64,000 nucleotides of DNA. Source: Nymphaea colorata. Taxonomy: Eukaryota; Streptophyta; Magnoliopsida; Nymphaeales; Nymphaeaceae. Positions 52,581 through 63,259 of this stretch are shown piece after piece. Position numbers and translations under genes: made by a program. Location: contig NC_045138.2 of assembly GCF_008831285.2 (NCBI RefSeq), positions 38,741,115 to 38,805,114 of the forward strand, read 5' to 3'. Position 1 is the first letter of the stretch. Each line of letters begins with the position of its first letter. The notes beneath the pieces were generated by a model. The model searched no databases. It had not been told where the DNA came from and was given only the letters and a program-made list of their open reading frames with translations.

Positions 52581-53146
52581 TTTTCAAATCTAACTGAACA
52601 TTAATTGAACATTTATGTATATCCGAATTCAAGCCTATGTCATTGCTTAAATCTAAATATTTATGTATATCCGTTGCTTAAATTTAAATATTTATGCATA
52701 TCTGAATTCAATATGTTATTCATGTATATTCGAATTCAATCATGTCATTGCTTAAATTTGAATTTGATTTGATTTTTAATCAATTTTTTTATCCAATTTT
52801 TTTTGAAAAGATTCAATCAAATATTTTCAATCATATATCCTTTTCAATCAAATATCCTTTGAAAAGATTCAATTAAATATTCGATTCAAATTCGATATAT
52901 TAAATAAGACCTAGAAATAAAGTGTATATATTAAAAAAAAGTAGTCTACACCTCAAATGGAGACTAGAAATAAAGTGGGGAGAGAGGGGAGATGGACTTT
53001 TCTTATGTATAGAAAAAGCTTCATGTCCAAGGCTCGACAATGTCAGACTAGAACGCGGAAGGGTTGGACCAGTTCAAGGCCTGAAACCCTTGCTAACTAA
53101 CCACCAGGCAGGCTTATTGAGCTCGACTGTTAACCATTTGTCTCTC

Positions 53147-53290
53147 AGTTCTAGAGAGAGGGTGAATAGTACAGTTCTAGAGAGGGTTCTAGAGAGAGGG
53201 TGAATAGTACAGTTCTAGAGAGGGGTGAATAGTTCTAGAGAGAGGGGTGAATAGTACAGTCAGTTCTAAAGATAGGGGTCAATAGTACAT
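53147..53290 (-). repeat. Tandem repeats of the viral leader
   Basis: About five imperfect copies of a roughly 26-bp unit, read on the plus strand as 'agttctagagagagggtgaa', lie at the low-coordinate end of the minus copy. The corresponding leader in the plus copy (61590-61617) has a single such unit. An 18-bp direct repeat, 'aaggagtgaggatgagg', follows at 53290-53323. Confidence 0.85.
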
Positions 53291-53368
53291 AAGGAGTGAG
53301 GATGAGGTAAGGAGTGAGGATGAGGAAGAGAACAAAGATTTTTTCGTGAAGATTGCTCGTTCTTGCTA

Positions 53369-53376
53369 TTTATAGA
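53369..53376 (-). promoter_or_regulatory. Pararetroviral TATA box (minus copy)
   Basis: TATAAATA on the minus strand sits in a block that also occurs at 61498-61618 on the plus strand ('cgcgtctataaatagcaag'). In this family the pregenomic RNA promoter lies upstream of the tRNA-Met primer site. Here it is at the distal end of the copy, as expected when a circular genome integrates with its promoter region repeated. Confidence 0.7.
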
Positions 53377-53837
53377 CGCGGCTGGTGGAGATTTGAGGTC
53401 AAAAATTGCTGCGGCCGAATCTTGATGGATGGCCATTATCTCGAATCTTTTCTTTAGTCTCCATCTTTCGCTTTATCATGTCGAATTATTTCTTTAGTCT
53501 CCATCTTTCACTTTATTCTGTCGATTCATTTCTTTAGTCTCTACCTTTCCACTTTATTCTGTCTGCCATTAGCATTTCAACTTTCCTTTAGTCTCCAGCT
53601 TCTTTTGCTCCAATCAATCACAGCTTTTCCATATTCATGGTAGTGATTGAAGTATTGACTGAAACATTTTTCTTAAAGACTTACTTCGCACAATTCTTTA
53701 CCCTTTGCACATTCTATGCATTAGTGTTCTGGGTATTTCTGGAAGAACTGGCAATATTTTTTCAGATTTCTGGTTCTCATTAATAGTCCTTTGATAGTTC
53801 TCGTCTATGGTGATCTATGTGGCATAATTAGAGTTCC

Positions 53838-54876
53838 TTAGAATTTCTTCTTTGCTTCCTTCTTTGTTTTTAAGGATAGAGAATATATTATCTGGCCGTT
53901 CCTTGCTTCGTACATCCATACGTTGGGTTCTTGATATTGGTGTAGAAGTTCTTTAAATATGACTTGTAAATCCCTGGGTCTCTTTTTGGCAAAGAATTCT
54001 TTAATCTCTGGTAAAAGTATCTCTTCTTGTTGCTGAACTTCTGCCTGGACTAATTCATTTGTCAAGCCGAGCTTTATGACATATATAGTTGGGATTATTT
54101 TATCTTCGAAAACTTCTGCTTAGGCAGCATAGATTCTCACATAGATAAGTGGTGCTTTTGTTATCTCCAGATAACGTTTGGCTGCTTTGTATAGTTATGG
54201 AATTTCTTCTAGTTCTTTGACATTGTGGGTATATACAGTATGTAGCAATCCATAACTATGTACCATTTTTACTAGGTTTGCGTCGGTGTTGGTATATGCT
54301 ATCATCTTATTTATCCCTGGATATGGAATGTTGATATAACCTTTCTCCAATACTGTATTTTTTTCTCTTGGGTTTTTGTTTAGGAAGTCACATATTTTCT
54401 TTAGGTTTCTAAGATAGTTGTTAACTATTATAGACTGGCTTTCGGTTTTCACCTTTTGGATTGTTTCTAAATAGGTTTGTGTCCGAAGATGTGTGAACAT
54501 GCTGGTTTTGATTGGTATGGGAGTTTTCTGGAATCTGTGGTTCAAATTGATATTTTTGAATCTTGGTTTAAACGATATACTTGGTTCTTCTTGTTTTGTT
54601 GTTTCCAAAGTTTTTGGTTCAGGAGCCTTTTGTTTGGTTTCTGGGATTTTTAGTAAGGATTGTGTCTGGGTTTTCCATTCTAAGAGTATTTTTAGCTGGT
54701 TTTGTAGTACTGCTATTTGGGCTTGGTGTTCCTCTAGTTTCATTCTGATTAGCCGCATAAACAGATAATATGAAGTTAGTGTGATTTAAATCGCCTTTTA
54801 TCACTTTGGGAAAGTGATCATCCATCAACAGATTTGGTATGTCTTTCCCAGTAGTTGTTTGCTTTGGACTAATCAT
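53838..54876 (-). pseudogene. Viral TAV-like (transactivator/viroplasmin) ORF, broken
   Basis: This is the last gene of the minus copy, after RNase H. In caulimoviruses this position holds the transactivator/viroplasmin, which permits re-initiation on polycistronic RNA and forms inclusion bodies. The frame from 54758 starts with a coiled-coil-like stretch ('HQAQIAVLQNQLKILLEWK'), then a Pro/Lys/Thr-rich linker and a more conserved C-terminal part. In-frame TAA codons at 54195-54197 and 54120-54122 break it, and it ends at 53838. A second frame covering 54876-54619 overlaps its start. Assignment rests on position and general features, not a decisive motif. Confidence 0.55.
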
Positions 54877-55059
54877 ATTTTTCTTACCAATGGAGGTATC
54901 CAGTAAATACGATTACCGTTGTTACTGAGAGACTTGGCATGGTGACCGCTACTCATTGGTAATTATATAGTTCACATAACTAGTAAGTTATTTCTTTTGG
55001 TTGAGAGACTTAGGGTTTATCCCGCAACTCAACATAAAGAAATTATTTAGATCCTTCTT

Positions 55060-56680
55060 GGATGTTCTATTTCACATTCCTAGATAGATAATCTGCATAG
55101 CAATTCTTGTTAGTCTTGATTAATTCAATATCGAAATCAAATAATTTTATGTTGTTTACCAATCATCTTATTTCTTTCTTTACAATTGAATTTTCTAATT
55201 TCACGTTTAACCATTATTTCACATGCGTATTATCAGTTCTTACTTTGAATTTTGTGTATACTACATATATCTCGAAATGTAAAAGTGCATAATATAGTGC
55301 TAATAATTTTTTTTTATTAATTTTCCACTTAACTTCGTTTCTTTAATACTTCCTGAGTGGTATCTACAAAGATATTTATTTTTATCACATTCATATCTAT
55401 ATTTTAATACCGATCTATGACTATATTCTGACGCATCAGATTCTATAATCCATACAAATGGTTTTTGTTCATTTGGAAATTCAAGTTTGGGCAGATTTTT
55501 ACAAACTATTTTTATTTGCTCAATATGATTCTATAATCCATACAAATGGTTTCTTGGAGTGGTTTACAGTGTTTTGTTAAATGTGGTATATATTCTCTGA
55601 CTTGGTTTACTAGTCCTAAAAAGGATTGTAATTTCTTTTTAGTATTTAATTCCTTTGTTTGTGCAATCTTTTGTAGTATATGGGTTTGCATTTTTATTCC
55701 TGCTTTATCTATTTCTATTTTTAGAAATTCTATTTGCTTCTTATATATTACTGCTTTGTTTTTGCTTATTATTATTCCTGCTTTTGCTGCATAATTTATA
55801 AATTCTTTCAATAATTCATAATGATCTTCTTGAGTATGGCTGAATAATAATATATCATCTATATAAATTATAGAATTTCTCATACCTTTAAATTGTTCGT
55901 CCATGAAGCTTTGGAATCTTCTTCGGTATTTTTGTATACAAATGGTAAAACATTCCATTAGTAAAATCCATTCAGAACTGTGAATGTTGTTAATTTTTTG
56001 CTTTCTTCTTTGAGTTTTAGATGGTAAAATCCACTTTTGCAATCAAATTTACTAAAGTATTGATATCCTAATACTTGTTTTAGTTTTAATATCTTGTTTG
56101 GAATAGGGTAGTTATAAGTTTTAACTTTGGCATTTAGATTTCTATAATCTATAACCATTCTAGTTTTTCTTCTTTTTTGTTCACTATGTTTGTTTACAAT
56201 AAATGCTGGGCTATTGTGTTTTGAGTTTGATTTTTGTATATATCCTCCTCTTATTAGTTCATTCACATGTAGTTTAAATTCCTTAAGATCATCTGGTATA
56301 TATTTCAAGGGTGATTGTGTTATTATGCTATCTTTTTTTATTAGTTCTATTCTTATTACTGTCTTATGTGTATTCGAATGTTGTAGTGGGTTTTCTGAAT
56401 ATAGTTGTTCTAGTCTATTTTCTATGTTTTCTAACTCGTTTATTTCATAAACATTTATAGTTATAGTATTTATCCTTTCGCGTGTAAGTTTTTGTGTTAT
56501 CTTATTATCACCTTTAATCCATGGTGTTGTTTTTCTTTCACTATTTTTTACTATTAAGACATTAATTTTTTCTCCACAAGGTGTGGTTAGTATTAAGTAT
56601 TTATCCGTAATGTTTATTGGTAGATAGCTATTTAGGAAAGGTCTCCCTAATATTATATCTTTCTTATGTAGTTCAAACAC
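55060..56680 (-). pseudogene. Viral reverse transcriptase/RNase H, broken
   Basis: The reverse transcriptase copies pregenomic RNA into DNA. 'RMVIDYRNLNAKVKTYNYP' and 'FSKFDCKSGFYHLKL' (palm motifs) are in the frame spanning 56680-55958. The catalytic YIDD is at 55865-55854 in the next frame (56042-55512), so a frameshift with a short loss separates them. The connection and RNase H part (about 55510-55060) is further interrupted. The plus-strand copy at 61730-63010 is homologous over the whole length. It cannot make a functional polymerase as it stands. Confidence 0.85.
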
Positions 56681-57030
56681 ATATATTCTATTGATCCTAA
56701 TAGTCTTTTTCCAGATTTGGATATTAACGTTTTTTGATTTGTAGCTTATTATAGCCTTAGCGCCATTGAATCATCTGACTTCTAATGGATCTTCTAATTT
56801 TTCTCATGCATTTTCTGATAGACAATTTTTCTTGCATAAATTTATTTGTGCTTCTGTGTCAATATAGTTTGTGTAATATCTATTATGATATCCTCTTGAT
56901 ATAAATTTTATTAATATATATATAAATTTATCTTTATTAATATTCATTATCCCTCTCTTTTGTATCCTCATAGTTATATTGTCCAAATGCTCTATATGAG
57001 GTATGTGGAATCCTTTTATCTTTCTCATTT
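56640..57030 (-). pseudogene. Viral aspartic protease (retropepsin) segment upstream of RT
   Basis: On the minus strand 'YIDTEAQINLC' (D-T at 56860-56855) is followed about 70 codons later by 'IILGRPFLNSY', the flap-to-ILG arrangement of pararetroviral proteases directly before RT. The active-site triplet normally D-T-G reads D-T-E here (56852-56854), so the catalytic motif is lost in this copy. The frame is also broken between the two motifs. Confidence 0.7.
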
Positions 57031-57152
57031 CAATAGGTCATAAATTTCCATTCTGCTACTACTCTAACTCTTAGATAATTAAAAAAGTTTCTTCTATAAT
57101 CTTTGAATTTTCTTCTTATTACCATTTCCCCTAAATTTCCTATAAATTTAAG

Positions 57153-57290
<138 letters not shown>

Positions 57291-57929
57291 GAATAATTTT
57301 TCTACTCTATTTCGTACAAAATGTCTAGTTTGTTCTTTATATGTTTTTACACTTGTAGTTTGAAACATTCTGTTTCTTCATATGATATATCTGACATTGT
57401 TTCATCTGATTCTATGTTTTTAATTTCTCTTAGCCATCGTACATGTACTCTATGTATTAATCTATCAATAAATTGTCTTGCAATAATCATCTTTTTTAAC
57501 CATATGATCCACTTATTTCTTATAATAATTATTTGTCTTCTATCTTTTCAATTTATTGGTGTTATATATGTTAATCATTTTTCTAATTTGATCATCCTTC
57601 CATTATGTTTATTATATTTCTCCACATTATATCGTCATCATAATCATAATACGTATTGTCGTAATCGGTTTCATAGTCATCATAGTCATAGTTATATTCA
57701 TATGTTGATTCTAGTGCCAGTTTCTTTTCTTCTATTTCGTTTCTGATATTATTAATGAATCTGCATACATTATGTATAGTTTAAGAATTTTTATAAGCTT
57801 CTCTTTTCTAAGTCTTTTTTCCTCTAAAGCTTTGTCTAGCGTATTACTCGTATCTTGTTCAAATTTTCTTTTACTTATTTGGCTAATCATCTAAGTTTCT
57901 CGGGATTATTATATGTTTTCCTAGATGTT

Positions 57930-58300
57930 CAATTTCTAATACATTCTTCTCTATTTTGAAGTTTTGTATTTATTTAACAGTTTGTTTCCTAATATTATTC
58001 GTGTCAGGCTATCATGGCGTAGTGTTTGTATTTCAAATTCTACTTCGAACATATATTCTGCTATTTTTATTTCTTTGCTTACTTTTCCTAAGCTTTTAAT
58101 AATATTTCCCTGAATGTCTTTGTACAGGTGTTCACTTGGTAATATTATATTGTTATTTATCATATCAGGTGTAATATAGTTATCTTCTGATCATGTATCT
58201 ATAAGAATTTTTTTGTCATATTATCTATAATTCCTTTTATATGAAATTGTTTCTGATAACTAGTTGTTACTGATGTGCTCACACTTAGTCTTTGCTTAAT
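57930..58300 (-). pseudogene. Second retropepsin-like segment after the movement protein
   Basis: Minus-strand sequence reads 'KKFLIDT', then a stop (TGA at 58193-58191) where a retropepsin has its active-site Gly, then 'SEDNYITPDMI', and about 55 codons later 'RIILGNKLLNKYK'. Hydrophobic-D-T-x-S plus a downstream ILGN is the retropepsin pattern. It is separate from, and about 1.3 kb upstream of, the protease segment adjoining RT. The function is unknown; it may be a C-terminal extension of the movement protein. Confidence 0.55.
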
Positions 58301-58995
58301 AATTTGTAATTCGTTTTGTTCATTTTCTAAATAATAAGGTTCATCTTCATGTATTACTATGATTAGTTGCTTGAAAGGGTTATCTATCTCGATCGTATTA
58401 ATGTCTTTTCTTTTGGCAGATATTTTATGTTTGTTGGTTACTACATACATATTTTTTCCTTTAATAATCATTACTTTATATCCTTTTTCTATTTGTATTC
58501 TTGATAATTTCCGGTATAACACTAGGCTTCGGTCTATGTTCTGATCCATTAAACTTATAGTATAATTTGGTTTTAGTTTTTGGTAGATTAAGTTTCTTTT
58601 TATTTTAGCTATTATTGTTTTTTTTGCTGGGTAAATTATCTTATCATCTGATAGGTATAATTTTAAGGGTGTATTTAATTTTAGTTGTTTTAACTCTTCC
58701 TGAATACCTTATCTGCTGATTAGGGGTACTCTAGTTGTTCATACAGCTTGGTCTATGTCTATAACATGTTCTCTTTGTTTAATTAATTTTCTTTATTTTT
58801 CTTTAGTATATTTTTTATAACTGGGATTTTTCTGATAAGAGGGAATTTAAATATTTTTTCAGTATTAATATCAATTTTCTGTAGTTCTATTTGTTTAAAT
58901 ATTTTATCGTCAAATATTTTTCTTTGTATTGTATATTCTTCGGTCAAGTCTTTTTGGTATTGAATATCTTGTGGTTTTTCTATTTTATCACTCAT
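58300..58995 (-). pseudogene. Viral movement protein (30K superfamily), broken
   Basis: The start codon at 58995 overlaps the coat-protein stop within 'atgagtga'. After an open stretch to 58783 there are three stops around 58780-58700, then an open part. That part contains 'LNTPLKLYLSDDKIIYP' and 'NLIYQKLKPNYTISL', which align with the 30K-superfamily core (hydrophobic strand, 'NTPIKIALIDDRI'-type block, then the conserved NL..G/K..F block). Movement proteins open plasmodesmata for cell-to-cell spread. Family assignment is from motif pattern; sequence identity to known viruses is low. Confidence 0.65.
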
Positions 58996-60200
58996 CTTTA
59001 TTGTTGTCTGTTTCATATGCTGTTTCATTTTTCGGTATATCTATTTCACTAAGGTCTTCTATATTTATGTAATCATTTTCTATTATGTTTATTAATTTTT
59101 GCTTCATTTGTTGTCTACAGTTTTTAGCTATATGTCCAATTTTTTCGCAATTATAACATTTATAACTTTTGGGGTTTTTTGGGTACTTATTTTTATTCCT
59201 GATATAATACCTTCTTTTTGGGTATTTGTTTCTATATTTTTTGTATTTTTTGTAATAGTGTTTAAGTTTCTTATATTTTTTATGCTTTTTGTAATATGAT
59301 TTACATCCTAACTGGGGTGTTGTATGTTCTTCGCAACATTTATATGGTGATTGTATTATAAGTTTGAGTTTTTTCGATTTTACATATTCTTCACACATTG
59401 TTTTAAACCATGTTCTTAGAAATTTTATTTTTGATCCTAACGTATCTTCTTTTGGTCTATTTTCTTGGAAGATTTTTATCACTTGTCCATAAATCACTGT
59501 GGTAATTTTGAAAAGAATAGGTCTAGATACCTTGGTTTTTCTTCTGTAGTTATACTTGCTTGATAATAATATTTACTGAATAGTTCTATATATTCTTCTA
59601 AATAACACATATCACATATTGTTAGATTTAGTATGTTTTGTTTAGTAGTTATTTTTACAATATTTGTATGTGAAAATTCTGCTTTGATTGATCCTAAATA
59701 TTTTTCCAATATGTCTAATGAATTTGTAGTTGTCGTGCTTGTGCTTTTACTATCAGTTTATGCTCTTAGGAATTCTTTTAATGAGCTTGGTAGTTGATCA
59801 AACCATAAATATACATTTCCTATGAAGGAATTTTCAATATATGCTGGTATACTTTTTATCTATATTTTGTTTTTCGTGATGTGTTTACTCATTTCTGCTT
59901 TATATATTTGTAGTAATTCTAATATGTTATTTGTGTTATCTAGATTTAATATCCCATGTTTCCATTTTTTTTCCTCTATTTTTGTTTTGAATCTGGATTT
60001 TCAAATTCTTTCCCATCTTTCATTTCTACTATAGTCATCATAATGTCTTTTTCTACTTGGGTTTCCTTTATAAGTTATTGATCCCGTTGGATATTCTTCA
60101 TTGATCTTAATTCCTTTTTGAGGTGTAGTATTCATTATTTTCGTATTTGTAATTTGTTCATCTTGTTCCTGATTTACCATTAATTCAGTGTATGTCACAC
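58988..60200 (-). pseudogene. Viral coat protein with CCHC zinc knuckle, broken
   Basis: The C-terminal part is open from 59497 to 58988. It has a very basic Lys/Tyr-rich stretch (59300-59170) followed by 'CYNCEKIGHIAKNC' (59158-59117), the CX2CX4HX4C zinc knuckle of pararetroviral coat proteins, and an acidic tail. Upstream pieces at 59709-59494 and 60198-60001 are in different or interrupted frames, so the gene is a pseudogene. This region is absent from the plus-strand copy. Confidence 0.8.
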
Positions 60201-60307
60201 TTGGTTCATAATTTTCTGTTTCGATTTCGTTATCAGTTTTTTATCTTTGTAGGTTATTAATTTCTAACTTACTAAGTTCTTTTTCTTCTTGTATATTGTT
60301 TAGTTGT

Positions 60308-60670
60308 CTATTCACTTTGTCTAACCTTTCGCTGGTCAATTTTTTCTATTAATTTTTCTAGTAACATGATTACTTTGTCCATTTTTTCTTCCAGACACAC
60401 TTGGTAACCTTGTATCAACTGTTTTTTATAACCAGAACAACCTTCATATTGCCATGTTTTTAGTTTAGGTTTAGGTTTATTTTCTTCATTAAGTCTTTTT
60501 ATTCTGTCTAGTACAATTTCTGTATTAATTTCTTCTTCGTCTAATATTAAGTACATATTATCTGTATTTATTTCTAGAAATTTTCTATCTAGATTTGTTT
60601 CAACTATTCTACATTTCTGTTCAAAAATCAATGTTTTCTTTGAATCGATTTCGTATTCTGATTTATTCAT
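60308..60670 (-). CDS. Viral small ORF 2, function unknown
   Basis: An open frame of 120 codons begins eight bases after the preceding ORF ends. It is Lys/Glu-rich and has a C-terminal helix with heptad-like spacing ('MDKVIMLLEKLIEKIDQRK'), suggestive of a coiled coil. I do not recognise a family. Its position between leader and coat protein recalls the small accessory ORFs of badna- and caulimoviruses. It is intact here but part of a decayed viral copy. Confidence 0.5.
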   Translation of the reverse strand: MNKSEYEIDSKKTLIFEQKCRIVETNLDRKFLEINTDNMYLILDEEEINTEIVLDRIKRLNEENKPKPKLKTWQYEGCSGYKKQLIQGYQVCLEEKMDKVIMLLEKLIEKIDQRKVRQSE

Positions 60671-60678
60671 ATAAATGA

Positions 60679-60990
60679 CTATATTATTATTCTTCCAATA
60701 ATTAGGTCTTGATTATACATGGTTGTTAGGTACTTTATTTCTCTTTTAATTATCTGGTTAGAAATATAAAGCTTTTCTGGTTCACGTTCTACTTTCTGGA
60801 TCTCAGGTTTTCTTTGGTTAATATTTCTCAAAATATCATTCCACTGGTTACTTATTCTTTTCTGATTTTCCAAAACTATTTTTATATCTTGTAAGAGTTT
60901 TTCAAAGTCAGTTTTGTCCATATTTTGTGAAGCGTTTTTTTGCCCGAGTAGTGCAAACATTCTCATTTTCAAGTATGTGTTTTGTGTCAT
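60679..60990 (-). CDS. Viral small ORF 1, function unknown
   Basis: This is the first ATG-initiated frame of useful length after the leader: 103 codons, Lys/Gln/Asn-rich, no motif I can name. Tight spacing to the next ORF is typical of polycistronic caulimovirid RNA. Intact in sequence, but there is no reason to think it is expressed. Confidence 0.45.
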   Translation of the reverse strand: MTQNTYLKMRMFALLGQKNASQNMDKTDFEKLLQDIKIVLENQKRISNQWNDILRNINQRKPEIQKVEREPEKLYISNQIIKREIKYLTTMYNQDLIIGRIII

Positions 60991-61430
60991 ATAATCTATC
61001 GATATACCAAACTGAAATAACCCTTATTCTCTATATGATTTTTTCAGCTCAAGAATTGCCTTTGCTATGTTCCCCTCATGACATGACCATCTCACTTTTC
61101 CCGATCAGCCTCTGCCTTTGTGGGTACTCGTCCGTGGTCTTTCCCTCTTGGGTTACACATTCAAGCGCATCATTTGCCAGAAAATCATATAGTCGAATGT
61201 AGGTGAACTTCAATTAAGCAGATAGTTGAAAATAAGACTACTCTACACATGCTTAGAAATAAAAAAGTTAACCCATGCTTGTGAGAAAAACTAACACTTT
61301 ATTCCATAACTGAAGCAAAGATACTTACAGATAGTTCATCAATCTCCGAAGAGGTTGACGATAGTTTGGCACTATTTGTCTTTGGAATAGGCTCCATAAG
61401 GCTTTTCCTAACTAGAATACTTGGTTACAA
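60991..61430 (-). other. Viral leader of the minus copy
   Basis: About 440 bases between the primer site and ORF 1. Caulimovirid leaders are long and structured, with short upstream ORFs. No coding frame is supported here. Confidence 0.5.
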
Positions 61431-61443
61431 GGCTCTGATACCA
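61431..61443 (-). other. tRNA-Met primer-binding site (minus copy)
   Basis: Minus strand 'tggtatcagagcc' is complementary to the 3' end of plant initiator tRNA-Met. This is the minus-strand DNA priming site and conventional origin of Caulimoviridae genomes. Confidence 0.85.
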
Positions 61444-61517
61444 AAGTTCTAGAGAGTGGGGTCAAGAGTACATACGGTCGTAGCAATTTTCGTCCTCAGA
61501 TCTCCGCCAGCCGCGTC

Positions 61518-61525
61518 TATAAATA
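61518..61525 (+). promoter_or_regulatory. Pararetroviral TATA box (plus copy)
   Basis: TATAAATA lies about 100 bases upstream of the primer site and matches the TATA at 53369-53376 on the other strand with the same flanks. It is the only full promoter block between the two facing copies. Confidence 0.7.
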
Positions 61526-61617
61526 GCAAGAAAGAGAGAGCAATCTTCACGAAAAAATCCTTGTTCTCTTCCTCCTCCTCACTCCTTATGTACTCTTGAC
61601 CCCTCTCTCTAGAACTT

Positions 61618-61630
61618 TCGTATCAGAGCC
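61618..61630 (+). other. tRNA-Met primer-binding site, variant (plus copy)
   Basis: 'tcgtatcagagcc' matches the minus-copy site except C for G at the second base. The mutation touches the end that pairs with the tRNA 3' CCA, so priming would be impaired. Confidence 0.75.
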
Positions 61631-61729
61631 TTGAGTATTCTAGTTAGAATGGAATGACTATATTTAGAAAACCCACTACAACATTAGAATAAACATAAAA
61701 CAACAGTAAGAATAGAACTAATAAAGGAA

Positions 61730-63010
61730 TATAGCATAATAACACAACCACCCTTGAAATATATGCCAAATGATCTTAAGGAATTTGAACTACATGTGAA
61801 TGAACTAATCAGAGGATGATATATACAAAAATCAAACTCAAAACACAACAGCCCAACATTTATTGTAAACAAACATAGTGAACAAAAAAGAAGAAAAACT
61901 AGAATGGTTATAGATTATAGAAATCTAAATGCCAAAGTTAAAACTTATAACTACCCTATTCCAAACAAGATATTAAAACTAAAACAAGTATCAGGATATC
62001 AATACTTTAGTAAATTTGATTGCAAAAGTGAATTTTACCATCTAAAACTCGAAGAAGAAAGTAAAAAATTAACAGCATTCACAGTTTCGAATGGATTTTA
62101 CGAATGGAATGTTTTATCATTTGGATACAAAAATGCCCCAAGAAGATTCCAAAGCTTCATGGACGAACGATTTAAAGGTCTGAGAAATTATGTAATTTAT
62201 ATAGATGATATATTATTATTCAGTCATACTCAAGAAGATCATTACGAATTATTAAAAGAATTTATAAATTATGCAACCAAAGCAAGAATAACAATAAGCA
62301 AAAACAAAACAGTAATATGTAAGAAGCAAATAGAATTTCTAGGAATAGAAATAGAAAAAGCAGGAATAAAAATGCAAACCCATATAATACAAAAGATTGC
62401 ACAAACAGAGGAATTGGATACTAAAAAAAATTACAATCCTTTTTAGGACTAGTAAACCAAGTTAGAGAATATATACCACATTTAGCAAAACACTGTAAAC
62501 TACTCCAAGAAAAACTAAAAAAGAATAAGAAATATTACTGGACTGAAGAAGATAAACAACATATTGAGCAAATAAAAATAGTTTGTAAAAATCTGCCCAA
62601 ACTTGAATTTTCAAATGAAAAAAAACCATTTGTATAGATTATAGAATCTGATGCGTCAGAATATAGTCATGGATCAGTATTAAAATATAGATATGAATGT
62701 GATAAAAATGAATATCTCTGTAGATACCACTCAGGAAGTTTTAAAGAAAACAAAGTTAAGTGAGAAATTAATCGAAAAGAATTATTAGCACTATATTATG
62801 CACTTTTACATTTCGAGATCTATGTAGTATACACAAAATTCAAATTAAGAACTGATAATACGCAGGTAAAATGTTGATTAAATGCGAAATTAGAAAATTC
62901 AATTGTAAAGAAAGAAATAAGACGATTGGTAAATAACATAAAATTATTTGATTTCGATATTGAATTAATCAAGACTAACGAGAATTGCTATGCAGATTAT
63001 CTATCCAGGA
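61730..63010 (+). pseudogene. Viral reverse transcriptase/RNase H (plus copy), broken
   Basis: It is homologous to 56340-55060 on the other strand. The main open part is 61904-62446, with 'MVIDYRNLNAK', 'FSKFDCKSEFYHLKL' and YIDD at 62198-62209. Breaks seen: TGA at 61817-61819, a frameshift at the A-run near 62425, and stops at 62635-62637 (just before the RNase H 'ESDAS' segment), 62761-62763 and 62875-62877. The YIDD region itself is uninterrupted here, unlike in the minus copy. Confidence 0.85.
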
Positions 63011-63259
63011 ATGTGAAATAGAACATCAAAGAAGGATCTAAATAATTTCTTTATGTTGAGTTGTGGGATAAACCCTAAGTCTCTCAACCAAAAGAAATAA
63101 CTTACTAGTTATGTGAACTATATAATTACCACTGAGTAGCAGTCACCATGCCAAGTATCTCAGTAACAACGGTAATCGTATTTACCGGATACCTCCATTG
63201 GTAAGAAAAATACGACTAGTCCAGAGCAAACGACTACTAAAAAAGACATACCAAATCCG

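Larger units (their letters stand above)
51477..53129. other. OBAP 3' flank and AT-rich repeats before the viral insert
   Basis: No gene is seen. A 46-bp duplication follows the OBAP 3' end. From about 51950 to 52930 the DNA is dominated by 'attcgaat/aaatttgaa' phrases and stacked tandem repeats, resembling diverged satellite-like or retrotransposon-derived sequence. About 53000-53129 precedes the viral leader repeats. Confidence 0.5.
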
